DNA of 24,431 nt from CAZGOM01 sp964527265 (GCA_964527265.1 CAZGOM010000083.1:1-24431), one strand, 5' to 3'. Counted from the stretch's first letter, positions 1 through 8,242 are shown. The notes: generated by a model not told the origin, from the letters alone. Program-made: numbers and translations.

Positions 1-842
1 GAGAAGCGGAAGTCGACCATGCGGTCGTCGATGCGCATGCGGATGCGGCCGTCCTGAGGGATGCGTTTTTCTTCGATTTTGACGCCGGCCATGATTTTCA
101 GACGGGCGATGATGGCGGCCTGGGTGCGCTTGGGGATCTTGTCCTGCTCGTGGCAAACACCGTCAATGCGGTAGCGGAGGCGAACGCGGTCGGCGAAGGG
201 CTCGATGTGAATATCGCTGGCACGGGCCTGGACGGCCTGATAGATGATGTGGTTGACCAGACGGACCACCGGGGCCTGCTCGGCTTCGGCTTCGGCCTTC
301 TGGTCCATGGAGGCATCCATGTCCTGCGTTTTGGTTTCAATGTCGACGGAGGTGTCCGTCGACATGGTTTTGATGGCCTCTGTGACCTGCTGGCTGGTGT
401 TGTTGAAGATGCGGTCGAGGTATTCGCGGATCTGGCGCCGGTTGCCCAGGGCGGTGGAGATCTGGCAGTTCATGCGGAAACGGAGGAGGTCGAGGAGTTC
501 AAGGTCAAGGGGGTTGTTGATGAGGACCTTGAGTTTGCCGTTTTCCTTGGAGAGGGGAATGATGAAGTACCTGGTCATCAGGTCCTTGGGCATCATGGAT
601 TCGTTAACGATGGTTTCTTTTTTGATGGCATCGGGCTGTTCGATGTCGATGTATTCCATCTCGAACTGGGAAGCCAGGGCCTGGGTGATGACGGTGTCGG
701 GGACATAGCCCAGATCGGTCAACAGCTCACCAATGGGCTTGCGGACGCCTTGCTGGACCTTGAGGGCTTCCTGGAGCTTGGCTTCGTCGATTTTGCCCCA
801 TTGCTTGAGGATTTCGCCGAGTTTCAAACGACGCTTGGCCAT
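1..842 (-). CDS. Type II secretion / type IV pilus assembly ATPase, N-terminal 280 aa (truncated by window edge)
   Basis: The frame starts at ATG 842 and runs off the left edge after 280 residues. Residues 1-150 form the N-terminal domain of GspE/PilB-type ATPases (start MAKRRLKLGEILKQWGKIDE, then a block ending EMEYIDIEQ). A linker rich in Asp, Glu, Gln and Ala follows at about 160-190. The start of the secretion ATPase core is at 191-280, with the characteristic QARASDIHIEP and RLRYRIDG stretches. The Walker A and B motifs and the tetracysteine site lie beyond the edge. Such ATPases are cytoplasmic hexamers that power pilus or pseudopilus assembly. GspE and PilB cannot be told apart from this part. 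A GGAA lies about 10 bp before the start codon, and a promoter-like pair is upstream. Confidence 0.9.
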   Translation of the reverse strand, partial: MAKRRLKLGEILKQWGKIDEAKLQEALKVQQGVRKPIGELLTDLGYVPDTVITQALASQFEMEYIDIEQPDAIKKETIVNESMMPKDLMTRYFIIPLSKENGKLKVLINNPLDLELLDLLRFRMNCQISTALGNRRQIREYLDRIFNNTSQQVTEAIKTMSTDTSVDIETKTQDMDASMDQKAEAEAEQAPVVRLVNHIIYQAVQARASDIHIEPFADRVRLRYRIDGVCHEQDKIPKRTQAAIIARLKIMAGVKIEEKRIPQDGRIRMRIDDRMVDFRF

Positions 843-895
843 GTCTATGTTTTCCGTGGATGACGATCCGGGAGAGCGGGATACGAACCTAGGGC

Positions 896-922
896 ATTCT
901 ACACACGTATCGCGGGCGTCAA
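896..922 (-). promoter_or_regulatory. Putative sigma70-type promoter for the secretion ATPase gene
   Basis: On the minus strand TTGACG (922-917) is followed after 15 bp by TAGAAT (901-896), about 54 bp before the ATG at 842. The spacer is shorter than the optimal 17 bp, so the call is tentative. Confidence 0.45.
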
Positions 923-1032
923 GTGCGTTGGCATGAAAATGCTTGACAATGTGATGTTTATGATTTGTGAGGGTGGGAGCGGGGCAGGGGAGGGGGCTTC
1001 AAAATGGAGGGGAGCGGCGTTTGGCGGGTTTC

Positions 1033-1061
1033 TTGACAGATTGGGTTTTGTGGGCGATTGT
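1033..1061 (+). promoter_or_regulatory. Putative promoter for the methyltransferase gene
   Basis: A perfect -35 hexamer TTGACA (1033-1038) is followed by a 17-bp spacer and a weak -10 GATTGT (1056-1061). It would give a leader of about 165 bases. The spacing is ideal but the -10 is poor. Confidence 0.4.
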
Positions 1062-1221
1062 AGAGGCCCGGGAATGCTTGGGCGAACGCAGCCTGAGCTG
1101 TATATGATTCCCAGGATTACATTGCGGCGCCTGCGGCCATTGTCGGCACAGGCCATGAATCGGATGGTTATTCCCGTCCAACCCATTTTCCGGCGGCCCA
1201 GAGAGGGCCAGACATTCCTTT

Positions 1222-1227
1222 AAGGAG
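1222..1227 (+). promoter_or_regulatory. Shine-Dalgarno site that fixes a TTG start
   Basis: AAGGAG lies 6 bases before TTG 1234. No ATG or GTG start in the same frame has a comparable site, so this supports the TTG. Confidence 0.8.
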
Positions 1228-1233
1228 AAGCGC

Positions 1234-2832
1234 TTGACTCAGACCCTCGCACACCCGACTCACACCAGCTACGACACCGTGCCTTATGAGTCTCGCCCGT
1301 TTGCCCAGACCCACCCAGACCGCCTGGCGACGATTGGTCAACTTTTTGGCATCAAGACCGTGCTGGCCGATAAGGCCCGCGTGCTGGAGCTTGGCTGCGC
1401 CTCAGGCGGGAACCTGATTCCCCTGGCCGTGAACTACCCCAACGCGCAGTTTGTAGGTGTTGATTATTCGAGCCGCCAGATTGCCGACGGCAAGGCCGTC
1501 ATCGATCAGCTTGGGCTTAAGAACATCGAACTCAAGCACGCGAGCATTGCCGATGTGGATGCGTCCTACGGCAAGTTCGACTACATCGTTTGCCACGGCG
1601 TGTTTTCCTGGATTCCCCTTGATCTCCAGGAGAAAACCCTGGCGATCACCAAGGAAAACCTGAATCCCAACGGCATCGCATACATCAGCTACAACGTCTA
1701 TCCGGGCTGGCATATGTCGGGCATGCTGCGCGACATGATGGTTTATCACTCAGGCCGGTTTGTCGGCGTGAGCGATAAGATCGCCCAGGCGCGTGCACTG
1801 CTGGACTTCCTTGCCAACTCGGTGCCCGCCCAGCTCAACAGCTACTCGGCCATGCTCAAGGAATCCGTGGACATGCTGCGCAAGCAGTCGGACACGTACC
1901 TGCTGCACGAATACCTGGAAGAAAACAACAACCCGCTGTATTTCTATCAGTTCGTGGAAAAGGCCCAGAAGCATGACATGAAGTTCCTGGGCGAATCCAA
2001 CATCTTCGAAATGATGGATTCCCGCTTCCCGGCTGAAGTGCAGAAGACTCTGCGCACGATCGCTCCTGACGCGATCCATATGGAACAGTACATGGACTTC
2101 CTCAGCAGGCGCACCTTCCGCCAGACGCTGATCGTCCACCAGAACGTTCCGATCAACCGCAACATCCAGCCTCACGTGGTGCGCGGGATGTATGTCTCGG
2201 CGACCTGCCAGCTTGTGCCCCGCACCGACGGCGCCAAACACGACCTGACCGGCAACACCGGTGAACAATTCCAGAGCCAGCGCGGGAGCATCACGGTGAC
2301 CGATCCGTTCATCAAGAACGCCCTGGTCATGCTGATTGAACAAGCGCCCAACGCGGTGACTTTCGAAGAAATCCTGACCGAAGCGCGCAAGCGCGGCCCG
2401 CTGCCTGAAGGCGCGCAGGCCAACCCGGTCAACGACTTCAACCAACTGGCCACCAGCATCCTCCAGTGCTACACGCTGGGCCATGTTCAACTCTCCATGC
2501 TGCCCCCGGTGTCCGCCGCGAAGCCTTCGGAAAACCCCACCGCCAACGCGCTGGTGCGCCTGATGGCTGATAGCTCCAACCGCGTCACCAATGCGCGCCA
2601 CGAAATGATTCAGGTCAACGACCTGGACCGCCAAGTGCTGCGCAACCTGGACGGCACCAAGAGCAAGGAACAGATCATCGATACGCTCCTGGAGCTGATC
2701 AAGACCGGCACGCTGACGGCGCGCGAGAACAACAACGCAGTGAGCGATCCGGCCAAACTGCGCGAGCTGTTTGAGAAGGAATACCCCAACTGCGTGGACC
2801 GCCTGGGCAAGCTTGGCCTTCTGGCCAAGTAA
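1234..2832 (+). CDS. Class I SAM-dependent methyltransferase with regulatory domain (protein-lysine methyltransferase type)
   Basis: The 532-aa protein starts at TTG with a strong AAGGAG site. It opens with the YDxxPYxSRPF-QTHP signature at 13-28. A Rossmann methyltransferase fold follows, with motif I VLELGCASGG at 50-59 and acidic Asp77 for SAM ribose binding. The stretch YISYNVYPGWH near 150-160 is typical of this group. Residues from about 220 to 320 match the 'methyltransferase regulatory' domain, and the C-terminus resembles the winged-helix part of rickettsial outer-membrane-protein lysine methyltransferases. The family link is by remembered architecture. The substrate is unknown, and no OmpB-like target is visible nearby. 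The gene stands alone and ends in a strong terminator. Its G/C-ending codons differ somewhat from the G-heavy genes further right. Confidence 0.88.
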   Translation: MTQTLAHPTHTSYDTVPYESRPFAQTHPDRLATIGQLFGIKTVLADKARVLELGCASGGNLIPLAVNYPNAQFVGVDYSSRQIADGKAVIDQLGLKNIELKHASIADVDASYGKFDYIVCHGVFSWIPLDLQEKTLAITKENLNPNGIAYISYNVYPGWHMSGMLRDMMVYHSGRFVGVSDKIAQARALLDFLANSVPAQLNSYSAMLKESVDMLRKQSDTYLLHEYLEENNNPLYFYQFVEKAQKHDMKFLGESNIFEMMDSRFPAEVQKTLRTIAPDAIHMEQYMDFLSRRTFRQTLIVHQNVPINRNIQPHVVRGMYVSATCQLVPRTDGAKHDLTGNTGEQFQSQRGSITVTDPFIKNALVMLIEQAPNAVTFEEILTEARKRGPLPEGAQANPVNDFNQLATSILQCYTLGHVQLSMLPPVSAAKPSENPTANALVRLMADSSNRVTNARHEMIQVNDLDRQVLRNLDGTKSKEQIIDTLLELIKTGTLTARENNNAVSDPAKLRELFEKEYPNCVDRLGKLGLLAK

Positions 2833-2859
2833 TTGCCTTGCTTGATTGAGATATAAAAG

Positions 2860-2898
2860 CCGCCCGGATGCGTGAAACGTCCGGGCGGTTTTTCTTTT
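2860..2898 (+). terminator. Rho-independent terminator after the methyltransferase gene
   Basis: Left arm CCGCCCGGA (2860-2868) pairs perfectly with TCCGGGCGG (2880-2888). The loop can form a small inner CGT/ACG stem. A T-rich tract TTTTTCTTTT follows at 2889-2898. Confidence 0.93.
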
Positions 2899-2982
2899 GA
2901 GCGTACTGTGAATGAAAGGTAGCCTATTTGCCGATTGCCTACTGTATTTCAGTGGTGTAGGAGAGCGGGCACTATTTGTCAT

Positions 2983-2988
2983 TACAAT
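2983..2988 (+). promoter_or_regulatory. -10 box placed for a leaderless MFS transcript
   Basis: TACAAT ends 6 bp before ATG 2995, so transcription about 7 bases downstream of the box would start at the start codon. No Shine-Dalgarno site lies at a usable distance; an AGGAG is 31 bp away. No good -35 was found. Confidence 0.45.
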
Positions 2989-2994
2989 GACCGC

Positions 2995-4320
2995 ATGACC
3001 GCCCCCAGTATTGAGCCAGTTGCGCCACTTATACAGAGAAGCGTGTATGAGCGTCTGATGACCCGGCGTGGCCATGTCACCCTTTACGCGGCGATGTGCA
3101 GCATATATTTCTTCGCGGTGTTTCAGCGGGTGGCAATCCCGGGGGCCATTTTCGATGAACTGCAGATGGGGTTTAAAGCGACGGCGGCGCAGATCACGAC
3201 ACTTTCGGCGGTGTCTCTCTATGTGTATGGATTGATGCAGTTGCCGGTGGGGATCATGGCCGACCGGTGGGGCGGGGCGCGGCCGCTTCTTTTGGGCGGG
3301 CTGCTGATGGCGATCGGCTATTTCATTTTGCCGCTGGCGCCGAACCTGCCGGTGCTTTACCTGGGGTCAATCTTTATCAGTTTCGGAGGGAGTTTCATTT
3401 TTCTTTGTCTTGTGAAGGAGGCGGATGACTTGTTTGGGCATCACCATTTCACGATGCTGGTGGGGATCATGCTTGGGGTGGGGTATGTGGGAGGTCTGAC
3501 GGCGACGATGCCGCTCACCGCAGGGGTATCGGCGTTCGGCTGGCGGGCGTCGTTTTTGTTTGCGGCGGTGGTTTGCTCCGTGGGTTTGATCCTGAGCGTG
3601 TTGCTGCTTCACTCGGCGAACCGGCCCAAGGCGCGGGTGATGCCCATTTCGTGGAGCGCGGTGGTGTTGCTGGTGCGCAATCGCGCCATTCTGGCGCTGG
3701 TTGCGGCGGGGGCGCTTAACTTCATGGGTTATCTCTTAATGCAGGCGACACTGGGGAAGAAGTTTTTCCAGGATTGCTGGCAGTTCACGCCTGCCCAGGC
3801 TGCAAGGGTGACGTTTGCGATGCCGGTGATCATCATGGTGGGGTGCTTTTTCGGGGGATTGCTTCCGAAACTGATCGGGGGACGCAAGCGGCCGCTGCTG
3901 CTTTTGTCGGCTTTATCCAATGTTCTGGGCGCGGGGATGCTTTACACGGGTGTGGCTTGGTCGATGCCTGCCTGGTGGTCGATCGCAGGATGTCTCCTAC
4001 TGACGGCCAATCCGGCGCTGGCGTCAATCGGGGCGACGCTGCTTAAAGAGATCGCACCGCCGGGGACCACCGCACTGATGGCTGGGATTTCAAACGGCGG
4101 AGGGTATGTCGCCGTGGCGATGAACAGCACATTCGCCGGCCTGGCGCTCAATGCCTACAACCAAGACGCAGTGGTGACGCCGACCGCAGTGATTTATCCG
4201 GCCGCGGCTTATCAGACGATCTTTCTGGTGATGCTGTTCGCATCAAGCGTGGCGCTGGTGATCACATGGTGGCTGACGCCGGAGACGTATGGGGTGATGC
4301 GGGCGGAACAGAGCATTTGA
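2995..4320 (+). CDS. Major facilitator superfamily (MFS) transporter
   Basis: The 441-aa protein has about twelve hydrophobic helices spread over its length, the usual MFS size. After the second helix it carries an MFS motif A variant (GIMADRWGGARPLLLGG), normally in the cytoplasmic loop between helices 2 and 3. Nothing in the sequence identifies the substrate; neighbours are unrelated in strand or function. An in-frame TTG 60 bp upstream is possible, but it adds a charged, Cys-rich stretch with no ribosome site. ATG 2995 is preferred because of the TACAAT box six bases before it. A two-codon ATG frame at 2987 (stop at once) is ignored. The gene converges on the Uma2-like gene, with only 51 bp between stop codons. 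Confidence 0.85.
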   Translation: MTAPSIEPVAPLIQRSVYERLMTRRGHVTLYAAMCSIYFFAVFQRVAIPGAIFDELQMGFKATAAQITTLSAVSLYVYGLMQLPVGIMADRWGGARPLLLGGLLMAIGYFILPLAPNLPVLYLGSIFISFGGSFIFLCLVKEADDLFGHHHFTMLVGIMLGVGYVGGLTATMPLTAGVSAFGWRASFLFAAVVCSVGLILSVLLLHSANRPKARVMPISWSAVVLLVRNRAILALVAAGALNFMGYLLMQATLGKKFFQDCWQFTPAQAARVTFAMPVIIMVGCFFGGLLPKLIGGRKRPLLLLSALSNVLGAGMLYTGVAWSMPAWWSIAGCLLLTANPALASIGATLLKEIAPPGTTALMAGISNGGGYVAVAMNSTFAGLALNAYNQDAVVTPTAVIYPAAAYQTIFLVMLFASSVALVITWWLTPETYGVMRAEQSI

Positions 4321-4371
4321 GAACAGGTTAAGTACGACACCGGGAGTAAAACTGAGTCGTGCGATTACTGA

Positions 4372-4971
4372 TTATTTTTGAATTGAATCAGAAGGGAAAA
4401 GGTTTGCGATGGCAAGCGTTGCATCTGGGAATGCCAACGGTGCAAAACGGTCGTTGGGACGTTTGTAGGTTTGAATATCCTTGTATTGGCCGCCGCCGGG
4501 ATTGCGGTGCACAAAGACTGTGTTGGTGTTTACATCAACCAGCCAGACTTCGGGAATATTTGCGTTGGCGTAAAGCGGGATTTTGAGTTGGGTGTCTTTT
4601 TCCAAGGATGAGTCCGCAACTTCAATAACAAGCAGCAAACCCTTGACGGTGGGGTGGTCATTTTCGTAAAAGTCTGGGCGATAGATAGCCAACCAAAGAT
4701 CTGGCTGAGGTTCACTCCAGTCATCCAGCAGGATGGGATCCTGTACACCGAGGACCGCGCGTTGATTGTGTTGTAACGGACTTAAGTATCGATTGAGTCT
4801 GCGAACAGCAGCCGCATGGCGAGTTCCAATGGGTGACATATCGACAATGATCCCGTTAAGCAGTTCCACCCGGTCGTCCTCGATCAGAGCCCCGGAGTCA
4901 ATGAGACGGTGATAACGCTCCGTGGTGAAGCGGTGTGCTGAAATCGAATTTTGGGGCGTAGCGAGGCTCAT
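4372..4971 (-). CDS. Uma2 family (DUF820) PD-(D/E)XK endonuclease-like protein
   Basis: The 199-aa protein has the full set of Uma2 landmarks: RVELLNGIIVDMSPIGTRHA near 34-53, QPDLWL near 89-94, and LVIEVADSSLEKDTQLKIPLYA followed by IPEVWLVD in the second half. In this family the Asp of the PDL motif and the E-V-x-x-S segment with its downstream Lys form a PD-(D/E)XK-type nuclease core. The biological role is not established. Such genes are abundant and multicopy in cyanobacteria and planctomycetes and may belong to mobile or defence-related islands, though nothing mobile is seen here. A perfect TATAAT lies six bases before the ATG, with no Shine-Dalgarno, which suggests a leaderless mRNA. 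Confidence 0.9.
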   Translation of the reverse strand: MSLATPQNSISAHRFTTERYHRLIDSGALIEDDRVELLNGIIVDMSPIGTRHAAAVRRLNRYLSPLQHNQRAVLGVQDPILLDDWSEPQPDLWLAIYRPDFYENDHPTVKGLLLVIEVADSSLEKDTQLKIPLYANANIPEVWLVDVNTNTVFVHRNPGGGQYKDIQTYKRPNDRFAPLAFPDATLAIANLFPSDSIQK

Positions 4972-4977
4972 GGCAGG

Positions 4978-4983
4978 ATTATA
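4978..4983 (-). promoter_or_regulatory. Consensus -10 box placed for a leaderless Uma2-like transcript
   Basis: On the minus strand TATAAT (4983-4978) is separated by exactly six bases from ATG 4971. The same geometry occurs before the MFS gene. The -35 region (near 5001-5006) is not consensus. Confidence 0.55.
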
Positions 4984-5031
4984 TCGCTCATTGCTCAGAA
5001 TCCTAGATGTAATCGAATTGCCATACCCCGC

Positions 5032-7443
5032 TTAAGCCAGCCGTGCGAAGCCTGTGTGTTTTACAGGACCACCGATGTCCTGAAGTAGAGTGCCGGATTT
5101 GATGCTGGCGGCCAAGTCGTGGAGGACGATGTCGGCGGCGGCATGGTAGGCGTCGACGTGGCGGTCCTGGTGGGACATCATGGGATAAAAACCTGCGCCG
5201 GCGAGAATGCCGTGTTTGAGCATCTTGGCGGTGAAGAAGGTCTGGAGGGCGGCAGGCTGGAAGTTGCCGGAGCCGTCGAAAGTGATGACGGCCCAGCAGG
5301 GGTGTCCCATGGTTTTCATGGTGATGCCGTGGGTTTTGGCGAGGGCGATGACGCCGGTGCGCATTTTTTCACCGATGCGGTTGATGTGCGCGGGGACGTT
5401 GAGCGTCATCATCTTTTTGATGGTGGCGACGGCGGCGGCGGTGCCGGTGCCTTCGGTCCAGTAACTGCTGGAGATGAAGGAGCCCTGTGCGGCTTCCATG
5501 GTCTGGGTGGTGCCGATGATGGCGCTGATGGGGAAGCCGTTGCCGATGGCCTTGGCAAAAACGGCGACGTCGGGATTGACCTTGTACTTCAGGTGCGCGC
5601 CGCCGAGGGCCAGGCGCCAGCCGATTGAGACTTCGTCGAAGATGAGGCGCGCGCCGTGCTTATCGCAGAGCTCGCGGACGCCTTCGAGGAAGCCGGGTTC
5701 AGGGTCCTGATTGCGGGTGGTTTCCATGACGACGGCGGCGATCTTGCCGGGGCGGTCTGCGAAGAGTTTTTGAAGCTGATCGAGCTTGTTGTACATGAAG
5801 GTGTGAGTGGTGCCGGCGAGGGCCTGGGGGACGCCTGCGGGATCAAGGCCGGGGAGAAGATGGCCGCCAAGGCCGTCCTTGGAGCCTTGTCCGGAGACGT
5901 TGGCGGCGAGGTACCAGTCATTCCAGCCGTGATAGCCGCAGACGACGACTTCGTCACGCGCGGTGGAAGCGCGAGCGATGCGCACGGCAATGGCCATGGC
6001 TTCGCCGCCGCCGCGGGCGAAGCGGGCCATTTTGGCCCAGGGGTGGGTCTGGGTCAGGAGGCGGGCGAGTTCGACTTCCTCAGGGCAGTTGAGGACAGAG
6101 GCCTGGCCGAGGCTGATGCGGCGGATGACGGCGGCGTTGACGTCCGGATCGGCATAGCCAAGGATACATGCGCCGACGGAGTTATAAGACATGTCAACGA
6201 AGCTGCGGCCTTCGACGTCGACGACCATACAGCCGTGGGCTTCGGTGTAATAGCTGGGCCACTGTTCGGGGGCGAACATCTCGGGGCGCTTGGAGAGGAG
6301 TTGGGTGCCGCCGGGAATGCGTTCTTTGGCTTCTTTATAGATGGCTTGGCAGAGGTCCCCGGTGGCCGGGGGGGTGATGCCGAGGGTCTGGCGGGCGTTG
6401 TCGCCAAAGAGGTGCTGGATGTCGGAATCCAGGAGGCCGAGGTTGCGGCAGGCCTGTTTGAAGGCCAGGAGGGATTCGATGCCGGCGAGGGTGTGTTTAC
6501 CCAGGGCCCAGCTGTTCCAGTTGAAATTGTGGTCATAAAGCCAGAGGAAGCCGTCGCCGACGGAGAAGGCTTTGCCGCGCATTTCGGAGATGGGGAAGTC
6601 GCTGCCGTACATGACGCGGCGTGTGCCCATGGCCTTGATGATGGATTCGAAGGCGTGGGGTTCGCAGATGCAGGAGGTGTCGAAAACGACGTTTGCGAGG
6701 TCTTTTATGGAGTCGATGGATTCGACATTGGTGTAGCCGTTGAAGCCGCGGGCCATGTGGGCGAGGCACAGGATGGCGCCGGGGTATTTGAGGCAGTGTT
6801 CGCGGATGTAGCGTTGGTTCCTGGGATCGCCCAGGGCGTGGTTTAAGACCATGTGCATGGTGATCCACAGGCCGCGCTTGTTGGCGAGTTCCCAGGCCCA
6901 TTCGGGGAGGAATTCGCCCTGGTCCGCATTGAAGGTGTCGGGGCGGGGTGCGTAGAAATGGTAGACCTTGAAGCCGCGGATTTGTGGGTGGGCGTCCAGG
7001 AAGGCTTCGACCTGTGCGGGGTCATGCTTGGGATGGATAAGGATGAGGCCGCGGGAGTTTGGGCGCTCTTTGAGCTGGGCGACGAGGAAGTCGTTGGTGG
7101 GCCAGATGTCTTCGGGTGTAAAAGATTTGACGGGGAAGGGGAATGCGAGGCTGTCCTTGATGACGCGGTCGCCCATCCAGAGGGACTGGTGGCGAAGCAT
7201 GGCATCGTGGCCCATGTCGAAGCGGCCGGGGAAGGCCTTTTCGGGGGTGCCGGGGGAGAGGTGGCGTAGGTCGTACCAGTGGACGTGTGCATCAAAGCCG
7301 TTGGGGGGAACAAAGGAGCGGAGCTTGCGGGTAAAGAGGTCGATGTCTGTGTTTTCGACGTAGAAACTGGAGGTGTCGACGGATTTGGCCAGTGCGGAAG
7401 GCTGGGGGGCTGCGGAGGTGTTGGCTGCGGGAGTCTGTGTCAT
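5032..7443 (-). CDS. Amidohydrolase / class III aminotransferase (glutamate-1-semialdehyde aminomutase-like) fusion protein
   Basis: This 803-aa protein joins two enzymes. Residues 45-355 are an amidohydrolase-2 TIM barrel: DAHVH gives metal ligands His53 and His55, TMH gives His197, LAHM gives His229, and YGSDFP gives Asp282. Residues 360-800 are a PLP-dependent class III aminotransferase close to glutamate-1-semialdehyde aminomutases: RIPGGTQLLSKRP near 375-387, phosphate loop RGGGEAMAIAVRIAR near 477-491, cofactor Asp603 in FDEVSIGWR, and Schiff-base Lys631 in FAKAIGNGFP. Both active sites look complete, so it is probably bifunctional. The substrate is unknown; the aminotransferase half alone does not show a heme-pathway role. 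The first 25 residues are Ala/Pro/Ser-rich and probably disordered. There is no signal peptide, so it is cytosolic. No strong ribosome site precedes ATG 7443. Confidence 0.9.
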   Translation of the reverse strand: MTQTPAANTSAAPQPSALAKSVDTSSFYVENTDIDLFTRKLRSFVPPNGFDAHVHWYDLRHLSPGTPEKAFPGRFDMGHDAMLRHQSLWMGDRVIKDSLAFPFPVKSFTPEDIWPTNDFLVAQLKERPNSRGLILIHPKHDPAQVEAFLDAHPQIRGFKVYHFYAPRPDTFNADQGEFLPEWAWELANKRGLWITMHMVLNHALGDPRNQRYIREHCLKYPGAILCLAHMARGFNGYTNVESIDSIKDLANVVFDTSCICEPHAFESIIKAMGTRRVMYGSDFPISEMRGKAFSVGDGFLWLYDHNFNWNSWALGKHTLAGIESLLAFKQACRNLGLLDSDIQHLFGDNARQTLGITPPATGDLCQAIYKEAKERIPGGTQLLSKRPEMFAPEQWPSYYTEAHGCMVVDVEGRSFVDMSYNSVGACILGYADPDVNAAVIRRISLGQASVLNCPEEVELARLLTQTHPWAKMARFARGGGEAMAIAVRIARASTARDEVVVCGYHGWNDWYLAANVSGQGSKDGLGGHLLPGLDPAGVPQALAGTTHTFMYNKLDQLQKLFADRPGKIAAVVMETTRNQDPEPGFLEGVRELCDKHGARLIFDEVSIGWRLALGGAHLKYKVNPDVAVFAKAIGNGFPISAIIGTTQTMEAAQGSFISSSYWTEGTGTAAAVATIKKMMTLNVPAHINRIGEKMRTGVIALAKTHGITMKTMGHPCWAVITFDGSGNFQPAALQTFFTAKMLKHGILAGAGFYPMMSHQDRHVDAYHAAADIVLHDLAASIKSGTLLQDIGGPVKHTGFARLA

Positions 7444-7610
7444 GGTGGGTCTCAGAAGTGGTTGAGCGTGCTGTTAGTTGTTTTAGATGGTATGTTTTTT
7501 GAACAAGTGCGCAAGGAGGGGTGTGTAATTTAGTTTTGTGTGATTTTAATGAAATCAGCAAGAAATGTGCCGTGCTGGAAATGATTTTTACTTAAACGTG
7601 GCGGGTCTGG

Positions 7611-7616
7611 TAGAGT
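7611..7616 (+). promoter_or_regulatory. Possible -10 box for a leaderless start
   Basis: TAGAGT fits TANNNT and lies exactly six bases before GTG 7623, the same geometry as for the MFS and Uma2-like genes. No Shine-Dalgarno is present. The box is degenerate and alone would not be convincing. Confidence 0.3.
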
Positions 7617-7622
7617 CGGTGT

Positions 7623-8177
7623 GTGGCCTTTTTACGGGAAATGCAGACCATGATGATGCCGATACTGCTGGACGCAGTGAAGACCAATACGGACAAGAGC
7701 GATTTGTTTGAAAGTCGCTTTTTGTTGGCGCTGGCGCTTTTGGTGGTGGCGTTTTTGATTGGATACATGCTGATCATCATCGCCAAGCGGGTGATTGTGG
7801 TGATGAATGCGCTGTCGTCGCCGTCACGGCTGAACACCGCCAAGACGGCGCACACGAACGCCAATACTGCTAATCCGGACCCGTGGTCGGAATCAGCCAA
7901 TCGGATGAGTCCGGTGGTGTTCATGTCGGGAAGCCAGTTGGACCAGGACACGCCGGGGGATGGGCATGGGAGAAACGGGCATCATGGGCATGGGGGGCAT
8001 GGCCATTCGCCCGATGGTGATTCGAATCGCGATGATCTGGGCGGGGGGCATGATGGAGGGAGTGATGGCGGAGGCCATGACTCAGGGCCATCGGATAGCG
8101 GGCCGAGCGATTCGGGGCCGTCTGATTCGGGTGGCGGCGGCAGCGATTCGGGCGGCGGATCTGATTCATCGACATGA
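7623..8177 (+). CDS. Single-pass membrane protein with His/Gly- and Ser/Asp/Gly-rich tail
   Basis: I do not recognise this 184-aa protein. Residues 1-32 are polar with several Met. One hydrophobic helix spans about 33-54 (FLLALALLVVAFLIGYMLII), followed by KR, which would keep the C-terminus cytoplasmic by the positive-inside rule. The tail is low complexity: a His/Gly segment at about 113-129 (seven His in HGRNGHHGHGGHGH-type sequence), then Gly/His/Asp, then repeats of SGPSD and SGGG to the end. The His-rich part could bind divalent metals; this is inference. GTG 7623 is chosen because of the TAGAGT box; ATG 7641, six codons in, is an alternative. Strand and length make it a plausible gene, but only composition supports expression. 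Confidence 0.6.
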   Translation: MAFLREMQTMMMPILLDAVKTNTDKSDLFESRFLLALALLVVAFLIGYMLIIIAKRVIVVMNALSSPSRLNTAKTAHTNANTANPDPWSESANRMSPVVFMSGSQLDQDTPGDGHGRNGHHGHGGHGHSPDGDSNRDDLGGGHDGGSDGGGHDSGPSDSGPSDSGPSDSGGGGSDSGGGSDSST

Positions 8178-8204
8178 AAACAGCCAGTCTTTCGACTGGC
8201 TGTT
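8177..8204 (-). terminator. Hairpin terminator between convergent genes
   Basis: A perfect 11-bp stem (AACAGCCAGTC at 8179-8189 with GACTGGCTGTT at 8194-8204) encloses a TTTC loop. On the minus strand it ends in TTTTC, so it best serves the oxidoreductase gene. The tail is short, so efficiency is uncertain, and the hairpin may also act on the plus strand. Confidence 0.75.
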
Positions 8205-8242
8205 GCGAGATGTTATTTATCGTCGGAGAATTGATCAGGCGA

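Larger units (their letters stand above)
843..1233. other. Divergent intergenic region, 391 bp
   Basis: This region separates the minus-strand ATPase from the plus-strand methyltransferase. It contains the two promoter-like pairs listed separately, a G-rich stretch around 967-1020, and the methyltransferase ribosome binding site near its right end. Open frames here on both strands lack ribosome sites and protein-like composition. No RNA gene was recognised. Confidence 0.6.

Noticed and set aside
943..970. TTGACA at 943 as a promoter
   Set aside because: No -10 hexamer at 16-18 bp; the nearest TATGAT is only 10 bp away.
899..1223. Small frames on both strands between the secretion ATPase and the methyltransferase
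   Set aside because: They overlap one another and the promoters, and have no Shine-Dalgarno site or recognisable protein features.
4334..4365. Hairpin ACGAC/GTCGT with downstream T-rich stretch after the MFS gene
   Set aside because: Only a 5-bp stem with a 17-base loop, and the T-rich part is about 15 bases away. Not credible as a terminator.
5119..6846. Long plus-strand open frames opposite the amidohydrolase/aminotransferase gene
   Set aside because: They are antisense shadows of a gene with complete catalytic motifs. Their translations are rich in Gly, Ala, Val and Asp with no motif and no ribosome site.
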